Part shown: positions 1 to 9,098 of the stretch, one piece after another
Layout of the letters: every line of letters starts with the position of its first letter
Numbering within the stretch: position 1 is the stretch's first letter
From: Candidatus Gastranaerophilales bacterium
Lineage (GTDB): Bacteria > Cyanobacteriota > Vampirovibrionia > Gastranaerophilales > Gastranaerophilaceae
DNA: 64,000 bases
Assembly (NCBI GenBank): GCA_947587615.1
Contig: CANPYC010000006.1
Coordinates: 1-64,000, forward strand
Direction of reading: 5' to 3'
Made by a program: the position numbers and the translations under genes
The notes under the pieces: generated by a model
The model's input: only the letters and a program-made list of their open reading frames with translations
Database searches by the model: none
Told to the model about the DNA's origin: nothing

Positions 1-125
1 CAAGATAACCAAGAAGAAAAGGAAGAAGAGGAGAAAGAAGAGGAAAACCAAGATAACCAAGAAGAAAAGGAAGAAGAGGAGAAAGAAGAGGAAAACCAAG
101 ATAACCAAGAAGAAAAGGAAGAAGA
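1..125 (+). repeat. 48-bp in-frame tandem repeat (two full units and a partial third)
   Basis: Units at 1-48 and 49-96 are identical, and 97-125 is the start of a third. The unit begins 'caagataaccaagaagaaaa' and is a multiple of three, encoding a 16-residue acidic unit (QDNQEEKEEEEKEEEN). The array may extend upstream of the window. Exact identity of the units suggests recent expansion or contraction. Confidence 0.95.
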
Positions 126-2070
126 TTTTCTTCAAGAAGCAAACTTATCCGACATAAACGAAGATGAACTTCTTAAAGATGATTTTATTAATACAAATGA
201 TGGAATTATAAATATAGGAGATGACAAACAGGTCAATAACACAAAAACAGACAATATCGAACTTGATAACATCCCCTTTTCTCAACCGATTGAAGAAAAT
301 GAACAACAAAATGACATCGACAATCAACAGGAAGAAATTTTCTCAGATGGGGAAGAAATAAAACAACAAACAATTTCAAAAAATGACGAAGAATTGCCCG
401 AGATTGAGCAACAGGTTGAAAATCCACAAGAAGAAATAAATATTCAAAAAGAAGTTCAAAAAGAAAAAAAAATTGAAAATCAAAATATTTTACGGCAATA
501 TGGCGCTACTAATGATTTTCCAACGCAAAATTATGAACAAAGAATTGCTCCAAATACTCAAGATTTTACTCAAGATTTAATGTATAATAAACAAAGAAAT
601 ATTAGCGGTTCAAATATGTACAATCCCGACAATTATCAACAAAATAATCAATATAACAGGGACAATCAAAATCCATACAATCAATATAATTCTACTTATT
701 CAAACAATGCAAATATGTACTTTAGTGCAAATCAAAATATGTACCCCGGTGACATAGGAAGCTTTGGAGCAAATATGCCATACGGACACTTTGAAGATAA
801 CTACTATCCAAAATCAACAATGTTTCAAGATAATTACAATAGAGCTTACGGGTCAAATATGTATCAAAATCCTCAAGAATATGCTTTTGGAAGCCCTCAA
901 AGGATAATAAATGACATTAATCAAAATGTTAACAGGGGCTTGATTAATGGTATGCCCATGGTGCATAATTTTAATAATAACTATGGTCAAAATATGCAAA
1001 TGTATCAGCAGCAAAATCCGCAAATACCTATGGCAGGGCAGTATAGTCCTTACTATAATAACAACTGTCCCCCAAATTATTCCAATATGCAGCAAATGAA
1101 CAACATGCAAAATATGCAAGGTATGCCCAATATGCAAAATATACAAAACATACAAAACGTACAAAATATGCAAGGTATGCAAAACATGCAGCTGGATGAT
1201 TACGAAGTTTCAAATCTTTTGAACAATATTCGATTATCTGACGGCACAATATTGGCAAATAAAGTTATGTCTGAAGATCAATCTCCGCAAGGATATAATA
1301 TGCCTCAAAATTCACCAATGCAGCCTCAACAAATGCAGCAGCAGTCGTATCCTCCGATGTACCCGCAGCAAACGTTTGAATCACAACCTCAACAACCAAT
1401 GGTTTTAAATCAACAGATTCAATCGGCGCAACCAACGCCGCCTGCACCCCCCAAAAAATCCGAACCGAGAAAAATGGGTATATTGGAAGGCGCTTTTGAT
1501 GCCGTAGGACAGGATTTGGGCGAAGAATTTAATGATATTTCTCCAAATTCATTAAATGACGACCTGCCTGATTCTTCGGATTTATCCGGATCGGATAACA
1601 CGGATGAATTTGATGACATAAGTTTATTATCGGAATCTTTGGAAGCTCAAGAAAAACTTAGAGAATACGTTGTCTCCGAACTGTCTAAAAAGAATATCGA
1701 TGTTTCATTACCACAGCAAAACGGAGAAGTAAAAGTTGACGTGTCGGAAAAAACAATGAATATAATTGCCAAAAATATGGCAAAAAAAATTGCCCGCCAT
1801 GTCGGTATGATATGTATGCAGGAAGCAAAAGCTTCAAATGAGCTTGCAGAAATTCAGGAAAAAAATGAAAAACTGGAAAAAAGAGTAAAAGAACTTGAAG
1901 AGCAAAATAAAAAACTCCGTTTACTGCTTGCCGAGTCAAATAAAAATTTAAATTCTTATCAACCGGGCATGTTCGGATTTTATAAAAAAATAGATAAACA
2001 GCAGCAACAACAAATGCAACAGCAGCAGCAACAAATACAGCAAATGCAACAGCAGCAACAACAGCAATAA
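1..2070 (+). CDS. Q/N-rich low-complexity protein with C-terminal coiled coil, 5' end outside window
   Basis: Frame 1 is open from base 1, so the ORF-track start (a TTG at 394) is not the real start and the gene is truncated by the window edge; 689 codons are visible. The visible N-terminus is a Glu/Lys/Gln/Asn 16-residue repeat. A long Asn/Gln/Tyr/Met-rich stretch follows, with NMQ-type repeats such as 'QNMQGMQNMQ', then an acidic Ser/Asp segment. Near the C-terminus is a heptad-like coiled coil (around 'EKLEKRVKELEEQNKKLRLL') ending in a poly-Q/M tail. No catalytic domain is visible. The composition resembles intrinsically disordered, prion-like proteins. The site-2 protease gene starts 12 bp downstream, so the two are probably co-transcribed. 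Function unknown. Confidence 0.8.
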   Translation, partial: QDNQEEKEEEEKEEENQDNQEEKEEEEKEEENQDNQEEKEEDFLQEANLSDINEDELLKDDFINTNDGIINIGDDKQVNNTKTDNIELDNIPFSQPIEENEQQNDIDNQQEEIFSDGEEIKQQTISKNDEELPEIEQQVENPQEEINIQKEVQKEKKIENQNILRQYGATNDFPTQNYEQRIAPNTQDFTQDLMYNKQRNISGSNMYNPDNYQQNNQYNRDNQNPYNQYNSTYSNNANMYFSANQNMYPGDIGSFGANMPYGHFEDNYYPKSTMFQDNYNRAYGSNMYQNPQEYAFGSPQRIINDINQNVNRGLINGMPMVHNFNNNYGQNMQMYQQQNPQIPMAGQYSPYYNNNCPPNYSNMQQMNNMQNMQGMPNMQNIQNIQNVQNMQGMQNMQLDDYEVSNLLNNIRLSDGTILANKVMSEDQSPQGYNMPQNSPMQPQQMQQQSYPPMYPQQTFESQPQQPMVLNQQIQSAQPTPPAPPKKSEPRKMGILEGAFDAVGQDLGEEFNDISPNSLNDDLPDSSDLSGSDNTDEFDDISLLSESLEAQEKLREYVVSELSKKNIDVSLPQQNGEVKVDVSEKTMNIIAKNMAKKIARHVGMICMQEAKASNELAEIQEKNEKLEKRVKELEEQNKKLRLLLAESNKNLNSYQPGMFGFYKKIDKQQQQQMQQQQQQIQQMQQQQQQQ

Positions 2071-2082
2071 AAGAGGAAGAAA

Positions 2083-3534
2083 ATGAGTCAAATAATAATG
2101 ATTTTACTTATAAGCCTATTGGTATTGGTTCATGAAATCGGGCATTTTATAGCAGCCAGGCTATGCGGCGTGAGGGTTACCCGTTTCGGAATAGGAATGC
2201 CGATTGGACCGAGTTGGAAAATGTTCAAGTGGAACAACACTTCTTTTTATATTCATGCGTTCTTGTTTGGAGGTTATGTTTCTTTTGCGGATGACGAAAA
2301 AAACTTTGAGGATAGTTCAATCAAAATAGGGGAAGAATCTAAAGAAGAATCTAAAGAAGAAAAAAAGGATAAAAATGCACCCGCTAAAGATGAATACTTG
2401 CCTTCCGATTCACCTGAATTATATGACAACAAAACAATAACTCAAAAATTTTTCATAGTAAGCGCCGGCGTTTTAATGAATGTTATTTTTGCATATTTTC
2501 TTGTAATGCTTTGCGCTCTATGGTTCCATAAACTGCCCGCTTCAAAACAAGATATTTTTATAGAGAGCAGTACGGAAGAAATAACTTCAAATATTAACGA
2601 AAAAAATATTCAAAAGAATGATAAAATTATAAAAATCAATTCAAAAAATATTGACTCTTTTTATAAATTAATGTTCTTTACAAAAAATTCAAAATTGTTT
2701 GATGATTGGGCAGACAATAATTTAATCAATATTAATCTTGAAGAATTAAAAAAACTCAACCCCGAAATTAAACCCGATACAAATTTAAAAGGTAAAACAA
2801 TAATTCTTCCAAAACCCAAAGCTGAAGCTCCGCTTGATGTCAATGAAAATGTTTTAATGGGGCTTGAAAAATATAAAAAGAAAGATGTTTCTCTGAGTAA
2901 AACTCAGATAGATTTAAGAAACAAAATTTACAATCAAACTTCTTACACTCCCTCAGACGACATAGTTTTATCCGATGTTGCGCTGGCATTATCAGATACT
3001 TATAAACCCTTAAGCATTACACTTTTAAGGGATGGTAAAGAAATTAAAATCGATAATGTAATTTTAAATGAAAAGGGAATACTGGGTATTAACGTTATAG
3101 CAAATGATATTTATTATGAAATCCATACTTTTGGAGATGTTGTCGGAAAATCAATCGACTATATTAACTCAACTGTTTCAATGATGTTATTCAGCTTATG
3201 GCAATTGATTACGGGAAAAGTAAGCATTTCGGATATGCACGGAGTTATTGCAATCGTTAAAGTAGGCGGAGATATAATTGCTTCAAAAGGAATTTTAAAC
3301 GGACTTTTGTTAACGGCAATGATTAGCATTAACCTTGCTATTATGAATTTCCTTCCAATTCCTGCACTTGATGGCGGTCATGTAATGTTTTTAATTATTG
3401 AAAAATTAACGGGTAAAAAACCGAGCATGGAAACAAGCGAAAAGATAAATAATTTCTTTTTTATACTGTTAATTCTTTTAATGGTTGCAATTTGCTACAA
3501 TGACATATTTGCACTTATTACAAAGAAATTTTAG
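2083..3534 (+). CDS. rseP: Site-2 zinc metalloprotease, RseP/M50 family
   Basis: Membrane-embedded intramembrane protease. The zinc motif HEIGH is at residues 17-21 in the first membrane segment, and the M50 motif 'NFLPIPALDGGH' lies near residue 425. A membrane segment near residue 130 ('VSAGVLMNVIFAYFLVMLC') and two near the C-terminus fit the family. The central region should be the PDZ part ('KNDKIIKINSKNID'), but it contains an extra segment with a LysM-like pattern (about residues 210-245). An acidic Lys/Glu-rich loop follows residue 75. Length is 483 aa, somewhat longer than typical. The start is preceded by AGAGGAAG. Substrate unknown; family members cleave anti-sigma factors or signal-peptide remnants. 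Confidence 0.9.
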   Translation: MSQIIMILLISLLVLVHEIGHFIAARLCGVRVTRFGIGMPIGPSWKMFKWNNTSFYIHAFLFGGYVSFADDEKNFEDSSIKIGEESKEESKEEKKDKNAPAKDEYLPSDSPELYDNKTITQKFFIVSAGVLMNVIFAYFLVMLCALWFHKLPASKQDIFIESSTEEITSNINEKNIQKNDKIIKINSKNIDSFYKLMFFTKNSKLFDDWADNNLININLEELKKLNPEIKPDTNLKGKTIILPKPKAEAPLDVNENVLMGLEKYKKKDVSLSKTQIDLRNKIYNQTSYTPSDDIVLSDVALALSDTYKPLSITLLRDGKEIKIDNVILNEKGILGINVIANDIYYEIHTFGDVVGKSIDYINSTVSMMLFSLWQLITGKVSISDMHGVIAIVKVGGDIIASKGILNGLLLTAMISINLAIMNFLPIPALDGGHVMFLIIEKLTGKKPSMETSEKINNFFFILLILLMVAICYNDIFALITKKF

Positions 3535-3669
3535 CCTTGTAAAGATGATAAACAATTAAACTTAAAATTTAATCGGTTACCGTAAAGGATAATTCTTAAT
3601 AGTACCATGGCGCATTTAAAAACCTTTTAAAATACATTAGATTAATAATGTATGTTAAGAGGTCAGAAT

Positions 3670-3978
3670 ATGCTCACAGATAAAAAATATAATAAAGATA
3701 CGCAGTATTACTGCTCAGAATTTAAAAATATTTCAAAAGAACTTCTCCCTTGGCTTGAAAATCTGGCATGGGAGTGCAGATGTAAAATTGACAAAAAAGA
3801 ATGGAAAAGTAAGTATAATAATTATGTTATATATGATTACGAGCCTTTTTGCTCTGATGGTTTTGAAATTAATTTGACACTATCTTCAAGACAAAATGAA
3901 TATTTGAATTTTGTAAGATATTTATATGAAGAAAAACTGCAAAAAATCGGTTATTTAAAAGCTTGTCTAACTTTATAA
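3670..3978 (+). CDS. Small hypothetical protein
   Basis: The ORF track starts at 3652, but AAGAGGT at 3657-3663 lies just upstream of the second in-frame ATG at 3670, which I prefer (102 aa). The protein is soluble and rich in Lys, Tyr and Glu, with no signal peptide or membrane segment and no motif I recognise. It stands alone between rseP and the convergent radA, 10 bp from the radA stop. Confidence 0.6.
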   Translation: MLTDKKYNKDTQYYCSEFKNISKELLPWLENLAWECRCKIDKKEWKSKYNNYVIYDYEPFCSDGFEINLTLSSRQNEYLNFVRYLYEEKLQKIGYLKACLTL

Positions 3979-3988
3979 TTTCTTATAA

Positions 3989-5386
3989 TTATTTTGCACT
4001 CATGGCTTTTATAATAGCGTCCGTTACTTTTTTAACCTGAATAACTTCAAGACCGATTTTTTTAATTTTTTCAAAATTTTTGTCTGAAACGGGAGGTATG
4101 ATAGCTTTTTTAAAACCAAGTTTAGCTGCTTCTTTTAATCTTCGCTCAATATTATCAACATAGCGAATTTCGCCCAATAAACCGACTTCACCTATGACTA
4201 TTGTCATAGGGGATATCGGGATATCCCTTGCGGAGCTTATAATGGAAAGACATAGAGCCAAGTCATAGCTGGGTTCAATTATATCAAGACCGCCGACAAC
4301 ATTAACATAAACATCCTGCTTTGATAAATTCAACCCGACTTTCTTTTCTATTACCGCTATAACCTGCAAAAGTCTGTTGTATTCAAGCCCTACCGCAACA
4401 CGCCTTGGGTTTGTGTAGCCTGTTGCGCCTACGAGCGCTTGAATTTCATGCAGAAATATTCTGCTTCCTTCTAAGGTAGCTACAACAGAAGCGCCTGTTG
4501 CGTTTTCCGTGCTTTCAATTAACATTTGAGAAGGAGATGCTACTTCCATAAGCCCGTCATCTTCCATCTTAAAAACACCGACTTCAGATATTGTTCCAAA
4601 GCGGTTTTTGATACATCTTAAAATTCTAAATTGCTTATATTTATCCCCTTCAAAATTGATAACCGTATCGACCATGTGCTCTAAAACCTTGGGGCCTGCG
4701 ATATTACCTTCTTTTGTAACGTGTCCTATTATAATTGTTGTAATATTTTTTTGCTTAGCTACTCTCATAAGCGCATTTGTACATTCTCGAATTTGAGAAA
4801 CGCTTCCTGATGATGAAGCAATATTTGCGCAAAAAACGCTTTGAATACTGTCAACTATTAAAAAATCTGGTTTTAATTCATCAATTTTATTAACAACTTC
4901 ATCAATACAAGTTTCATTTGTTAAATAAAGGTTATCGGGTTCAACTCCAAGCCTTTGCGCTCTTAATTTAACCTGCATGGGGCTTTCTTCAGCGCAGATA
5001 TATAACACTTTTAATTTTTCGCCGTTAAATTCAATTTCACAAATATTTTTTGTTGTTTGAAGTACAAGAGTTGATTTACCAATCCCCGGGTCCCCCGCAA
5101 GCAAAAGCAATGACCCTTGAACAAAACCGCCCCCTAAGACTCTATCCAGTTCACCTATACCGCTTTTAAACCTTGTTTTTTCATCAAGCTTGATATCTTT
5201 AATTTTATAAGTTTTGCAATCGGATAAAATTGTATTTGATAATTTAGCATTATCAGGTTTTTTAACAACATTTGTAATTTCTTCAACAAACGTTCCAAAT
5301 TGATTACACTCGGGGCACCTGCCAAGATATGAAACAGTTTCATATCCGCAAGATTGACAGACCCATTTTGATTTTACTTTTGCCAT
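3989..5386 (-). CDS. radA: DNA repair protein RadA/Sms
   Basis: RecA-like ATPase that drives branch migration in recombinational repair. The N-terminal zinc finger has Cys at 10, 13, 24 and 27 ('CQSCGYETVSYLGRCPEC'). It is followed by a Walker A 'GDPGIGKST', a Walker B region 'LKPDFLIVDSIQS', the RadA-specific KNRFG motif, and a C-terminal Lon-protease-like domain ('VGGLDIIEPSYDLALCLSI'). The ORF track begins nine codons upstream, but the family start is MAKVKSKWVCQSCG at 5386. About 465 aa, a normal length. Divergent from coaX. Confidence 0.95.
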   Translation of the reverse strand: MAKVKSKWVCQSCGYETVSYLGRCPECNQFGTFVEEITNVVKKPDNAKLSNTILSDCKTYKIKDIKLDEKTRFKSGIGELDRVLGGGFVQGSLLLLAGDPGIGKSTLVLQTTKNICEIEFNGEKLKVLYICAEESPMQVKLRAQRLGVEPDNLYLTNETCIDEVVNKIDELKPDFLIVDSIQSVFCANIASSSGSVSQIRECTNALMRVAKQKNITTIIIGHVTKEGNIAGPKVLEHMVDTVINFEGDKYKQFRILRCIKNRFGTISEVGVFKMEDDGLMEVASPSQMLIESTENATGASVVATLEGSRIFLHEIQALVGATGYTNPRRVAVGLEYNRLLQVIAVIEKKVGLNLSKQDVYVNVVGGLDIIEPSYDLALCLSIISSARDIPISPMTIVIGEVGLLGEIRYVDNIERRLKEAAKLGFKKAIIPPVSDKNFEKIKKIGLEVIQVKKVTDAIIKAMSAK

Positions 5387-5509
5387 GGAAAAATTATAAC
5401 ATAAAATTAACAACCCTAAACAAATATAACAACGGCTCTAAACAACTTTTGTTTTTAATTTAATTGTTTATATATTTAAAATTAATCTTGTCTGTAATAA
5501 AATAATCTT

Positions 5510-6277
5510 ATGCTTTTAGTAATAGATATTGGTAATACTAATACTTCAATAGGTATTTTTGAAAAAGATAATTTAGTTAACACTTTTTCCATTTCATCAG
5601 ACATTAAAAAAACGCAGGATGAATACGGAATATTCCTGCTTGCAATTTTAAATCATAATAATATGGTATCAAAAATTAAAGGTGCGATTGTTTCTTCGGT
5701 TGTGCCGCAACTTTGTGAAGTTTTTAAGGGTGCGGTATTAAAATATCTCAATATTGAAGCAATAAGCCTCTCGCATAAATCAAAAATGCCAATTAAACTG
5801 ACTCTTGAAAATAATAAAGAAATCGGAGCAGACAGAATTGCTAACGCAACCGCTGCCGCAATTAAATATAAACTACCTTGTATTGTTATAGATTTTGGAA
5901 CAGCAACAACATTTGATATTGTTGACAAAAACGCTAATTTTATAGGAGGCATTATTGCCCCGGGACTTAAAATTCAGGCAAATTCTCTGTCGCAATTTAC
6001 TTCAAAACTTCCAAAACTCAAAATTGAAGCTCCAAAAAATGCCATAGGTAAAAATACAATCTGCGCAATGTTATCGGGTATTGTTTTAGGACATCAATGT
6101 ATGATTGAGGGAATGATAAAAAAATGCGAAAAAGAATTAAATTCTAAAGCAACTGTTGTTGCTACGGGCGGTTTTTCACCGATTTTATTTGAAAATAGCG
6201 AAAATATATTAAATTATATTGATAAAGACTTAACCCTGTTTGGTTTAAAAGAATTGTATTATATGAATAAGGATTAA
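5510..6277 (+). CDS. coaX: Type III pantothenate kinase
   Basis: Cytosolic kinase for the first step of coenzyme A synthesis (pantothenate to 4'-phosphopantothenate). The ASKHA-fold phosphate motif 'DIGNTNTSIG' is at residues 5-14, 'GADRIANATAA' is the family signature, 'VIDFGTATTFDIV' is the second phosphate motif and 'GGIIAPGL' the substrate loop. At 255 aa it is full length. It heads a same-strand run with dut (4 bp downstream) and the helicase. No strong Shine-Dalgarno is visible at the start. Confidence 0.95.
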   Translation: MLLVIDIGNTNTSIGIFEKDNLVNTFSISSDIKKTQDEYGIFLLAILNHNNMVSKIKGAIVSSVVPQLCEVFKGAVLKYLNIEAISLSHKSKMPIKLTLENNKEIGADRIANATAAAIKYKLPCIVIDFGTATTFDIVDKNANFIGGIIAPGLKIQANSLSQFTSKLPKLKIEAPKNAIGKNTICAMLSGIVLGHQCMIEGMIKKCEKELNSKATVVATGGFSPILFENSENILNYIDKDLTLFGLKELYYMNKD

Positions 6278-6281
6278 AAAA

Positions 6282-6737
6282 ATGCAAACTATGGAAAAAT
6301 TAGCTCTTAAAATTAAAAAATTACCCAACTTTGTTTCAATCCCGCAATATAAGACACAAGGCGCTTCTGCCATGGATTTAGTTGCAGCAATTGATGAAGA
6401 TATTATAATCCCATCAGGCGAAATAAGAATGATACCGACGGGAATTGCAATTGAGCTACCTCATAATACAGAAGCACAGGTTCGCTCCCGCTCGGGTCTT
6501 GCAATTAAAAAAGGAATAGCCGTTGTTAACGGTATAGGTACAATTGATGAAGATTATAGAGGCGAAATTTGCGTGGGCTTAATTAATCATTCCAAGGTTG
6601 ATTTTACAATTCAAAGAGGAGATAGAATTGCTCAAATGGCGATAATGGAAGTCCTAAAACCTGATATCATAGTTTGTGATGAGCTCTCCGACACTCAAAG
6701 AGCGGATGGCGGTTTTGGCTCAACAGGTGTAAAGTAA
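6282..6737 (+). CDS. dut: dUTP diphosphatase
   Basis: Hydrolyses dUTP to dUMP and pyrophosphate, supplying dUMP and limiting uracil in DNA. Trimeric dUTPase motifs are in order: 'GASAMDLVA' (1), 'RSRSGLAIKKGI' (2), 'GIGTIDEDYRGEI' (3, with the catalytic Asp), 'RGDRIAQMAI' (4) and 'RADGGFGSTG' (5). Length 151 aa, typical. AAGGA lies upstream of the first ATG; a second ATG three codons in is possible. Immediately follows coaX. Confidence 0.95.
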   Translation: MQTMEKLALKIKKLPNFVSIPQYKTQGASAMDLVAAIDEDIIIPSGEIRMIPTGIAIELPHNTEAQVRSRSGLAIKKGIAVVNGIGTIDEDYRGEICVGLINHSKVDFTIQRGDRIAQMAIMEVLKPDIIVCDELSDTQRADGGFGSTGVK

Positions 6738-6762
6738 TAATTTTTGTGGAATTAAGAAACTG

Positions 6763-9093
6763 ATGTATGGATTTAACTTTCAATTAGATGATTTTCAGCT
6801 TGAAGCAATTAAACACATTCAAGAAGGTAAAAGTGTTGTAGTCTGTGCGCCAACGGGTGCGGGTAAAACTTGTATAGCGCAAAGTGCTATTCATCTGGCA
6901 ATTGAAAACAATGAAAGAATATTCTATACAACACCTCTTAAAGCTCTATCCAATCAAAAGTATAATGATTTTTCAAAACTCTACGGTGAAAATTATGTCG
7001 GTCTTTTAACGGGTGATACAACAATAAATAGAGACGCTCAAATTGTCATAATGACAACGGAAGTATTTAGAAATATGCTCTATGGTACAACGTTTGGAGA
7101 TGTCAAAGACAACCTGAAAAACGTTAAATATGTTGTACTTGATGAAGTTCATTATATGAACGATGAATCAAGAGGAACGGTTTGGGAAGAAAGTATTATC
7201 TATTGTCCTACAAATATTCAGCTTATTGCGCTATCTGCAACCGTAAAAAATTCAAGACAGCTAACGGATTGGATTAATACGGTTCATTCTAAAACAGAGC
7301 TTGTTTATACGGATTTTCGTCCCGTTCCTTTAAGATTCTTCTATTATGACTCTTCTAAACCCGATACAATCCTCCCGCTTTTAACTCCACAGGGTGAATT
7401 GAATAAAAAAATTAAACCCGAGAGCAAATATAAATATTTTAACAAAAGAGAAAAAATTAAAGACCCGACAACAAGTATTATTCGGGTTTTAAATGAAAAA
7501 AACATGCTTCCTGCAATTTATTTTACTTTTTCAAGAAAAAAATGTGACGATAATGCAAGGAAGTGTTTAAAGCTTGAACTTTTATCAAAAGATGAAATTC
7601 AAAAAGTCAGCTCAATTGTTGAAGATTATCTTAAAGAAAATCCCTATCTTGAAAATAATCCTCAGCTTGATTTAATTAAATCGGGAATTGCTTCTCACCA
7701 CGCCGGACTGCTTCCAGGGTGGAAAGCGTTAGTTGAAAAATTATTCCAACAAGGGTTAATTAAAGTTGTTTTTGCAACAGAAACGCTTGCAGCAGGAATT
7801 AACATGCCCGCAAGAACTACAATTATAAGCGCTATATCAAAAAGAACGGATACGGGTCATAGAACACTAAGCGCCAATGAATTCTTGCAAATGTCAGGCA
7901 GAGCAGGCAGAAGAGGTATGGATGAAATCGGCTACGTTGTAGTTATCGGAACACCTTTTCAAACGCCCGAGGAAGTTGCAACTTTAGCAAAATCTGAAGC
8001 AAATCCTTTAGAAAGTAAGTTTTCTCCAAGCTATTCCATGGTTTTAAATTTGCTTCAAAGATTTTCCGTTGAAGAAGCAAAAGAATTAATATTTAAAACG
8101 TTTGGCTATTTTTCTTCAACAGATAGATTGACTCCCTTGTTGGAAAAAAGAAAAAAAAGGCTTGAAGATATAGATAACGCTTGCGATTTTACCTGCAAGT
8201 GGAATTTATCCAATCAGGATTTTGAAGAATTTAATAAAGTTAAAAATCAATATGTTCAAACAAGGACTCTTTATAAAACCCTTAAACGTCAGGCAAAAGG
8301 TAAATATAAAGACCCTAATCAAGCGCCTGAAGTAGCTGAATTTCATAAAAAATCAAAGGAATTACAAAAAAAGTTTGAACGCTACGGCTGTAATACTTGT
8401 AAAATCTATAAAAAACATAAAAAATCCCTTGAACTTATTGAAAGATACAAAAAAGATTTAAAAAGTCTGGATAAAGAAATTGATTTTCAAAAAGATATCT
8501 ATTGGCAAAAGTTCTTATCTCATAAAACAATACTTGAGCTTGAAGGCAACCTGGAAGATAATTACCCGACAGATAAAGGTAAAATTACAATGGCTCTAAG
8601 GTGCGAAAATGAGCTGTATTTATCGGAAGTAATTTTATCGGGACTTTTGGATGATTTATCCGTTGTTGAACTTGCTTCTGTTGTTTGCGCTCTTGTTAGC
8701 GAAGATGTAAGAAAAAATGACGAGGAAATGGCAAAACCCTGTTCAAAGGAAGTAAGAAAAATCTTAAATCGAATTAAAGATATAAGAAGAAAAATATTTT
8801 TGCTTGAGCGTGATAATAATATTGAAAACCCGATGTATATAAATCCGCATTTTTGTTGGTTTATAGAATACTGGATAGGCGCAAATTTAAACCCTGACAA
8901 TAATTCTATGGTAACTTGGGAAGAAATGTTCTCGGATAGTGAAATTTCTCAAGGGGATGTTGTTAGAACATTCAAAAGGACAATTGATGTTTTAAGGCAA
9001 TTGACAATAATAGATGGGATATCGGATAAATTAAAACAGAGCGCAAAAGAGGCAATTAAGCTGATTAATGTTGAACCTGTCAGCGCTGATTAA
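6763..9093 (+). CDS. Superfamily II RNA helicase, Ski2/Mtr4-like
   Basis: ATP-dependent DExH helicase. Walker A 'APTGAGKT' is at residues 29-36, DEVH near 126-129, motif III is 'ALSATVKN', and motif VI 'QMSGRAGRRGMD' lies near residue 376. The C-terminal half contains a Lys-rich helical region and an acidic helical end consistent with a DSHCT (Mtr4 C-terminal) domain. Length 776 aa. Homologues of this type are common in cyanobacteria and probably act in RNA turnover or rRNA processing; the exact role is unproven. The stop is 5 bp from the convergent carB stop, with no obvious terminator between. Confidence 0.85.
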   Translation: MYGFNFQLDDFQLEAIKHIQEGKSVVVCAPTGAGKTCIAQSAIHLAIENNERIFYTTPLKALSNQKYNDFSKLYGENYVGLLTGDTTINRDAQIVIMTTEVFRNMLYGTTFGDVKDNLKNVKYVVLDEVHYMNDESRGTVWEESIIYCPTNIQLIALSATVKNSRQLTDWINTVHSKTELVYTDFRPVPLRFFYYDSSKPDTILPLLTPQGELNKKIKPESKYKYFNKREKIKDPTTSIIRVLNEKNMLPAIYFTFSRKKCDDNARKCLKLELLSKDEIQKVSSIVEDYLKENPYLENNPQLDLIKSGIASHHAGLLPGWKALVEKLFQQGLIKVVFATETLAAGINMPARTTIISAISKRTDTGHRTLSANEFLQMSGRAGRRGMDEIGYVVVIGTPFQTPEEVATLAKSEANPLESKFSPSYSMVLNLLQRFSVEEAKELIFKTFGYFSSTDRLTPLLEKRKKRLEDIDNACDFTCKWNLSNQDFEEFNKVKNQYVQTRTLYKTLKRQAKGKYKDPNQAPEVAEFHKKSKELQKKFERYGCNTCKIYKKHKKSLELIERYKKDLKSLDKEIDFQKDIYWQKFLSHKTILELEGNLEDNYPTDKGKITMALRCENELYLSEVILSGLLDDLSVVELASVVCALVSEDVRKNDEEMAKPCSKEVRKILNRIKDIRRKIFLLERDNNIENPMYINPHFCWFIEYWIGANLNPDNNSMVTWEEMFSDSEISQGDVVRTFKRTIDVLRQLTIIDGISDKLKQSAKEAIKLINVEPVSAD

Positions 9094-9098
9094 CTTAT

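Noticed and set aside
3535-3651. Possible small RNA or regulatory hairpin around CGGTTACCG
   Set aside because: Only a 4-bp stem, no promoter/terminator pair; nothing supportable in this gap.
5387-5413. Upstream start of radA given by the ORF track
   Set aside because: RadA proteins begin MAxxKxxxVCxxCG; the extra nine residues (MLILCYNFS) have no support.
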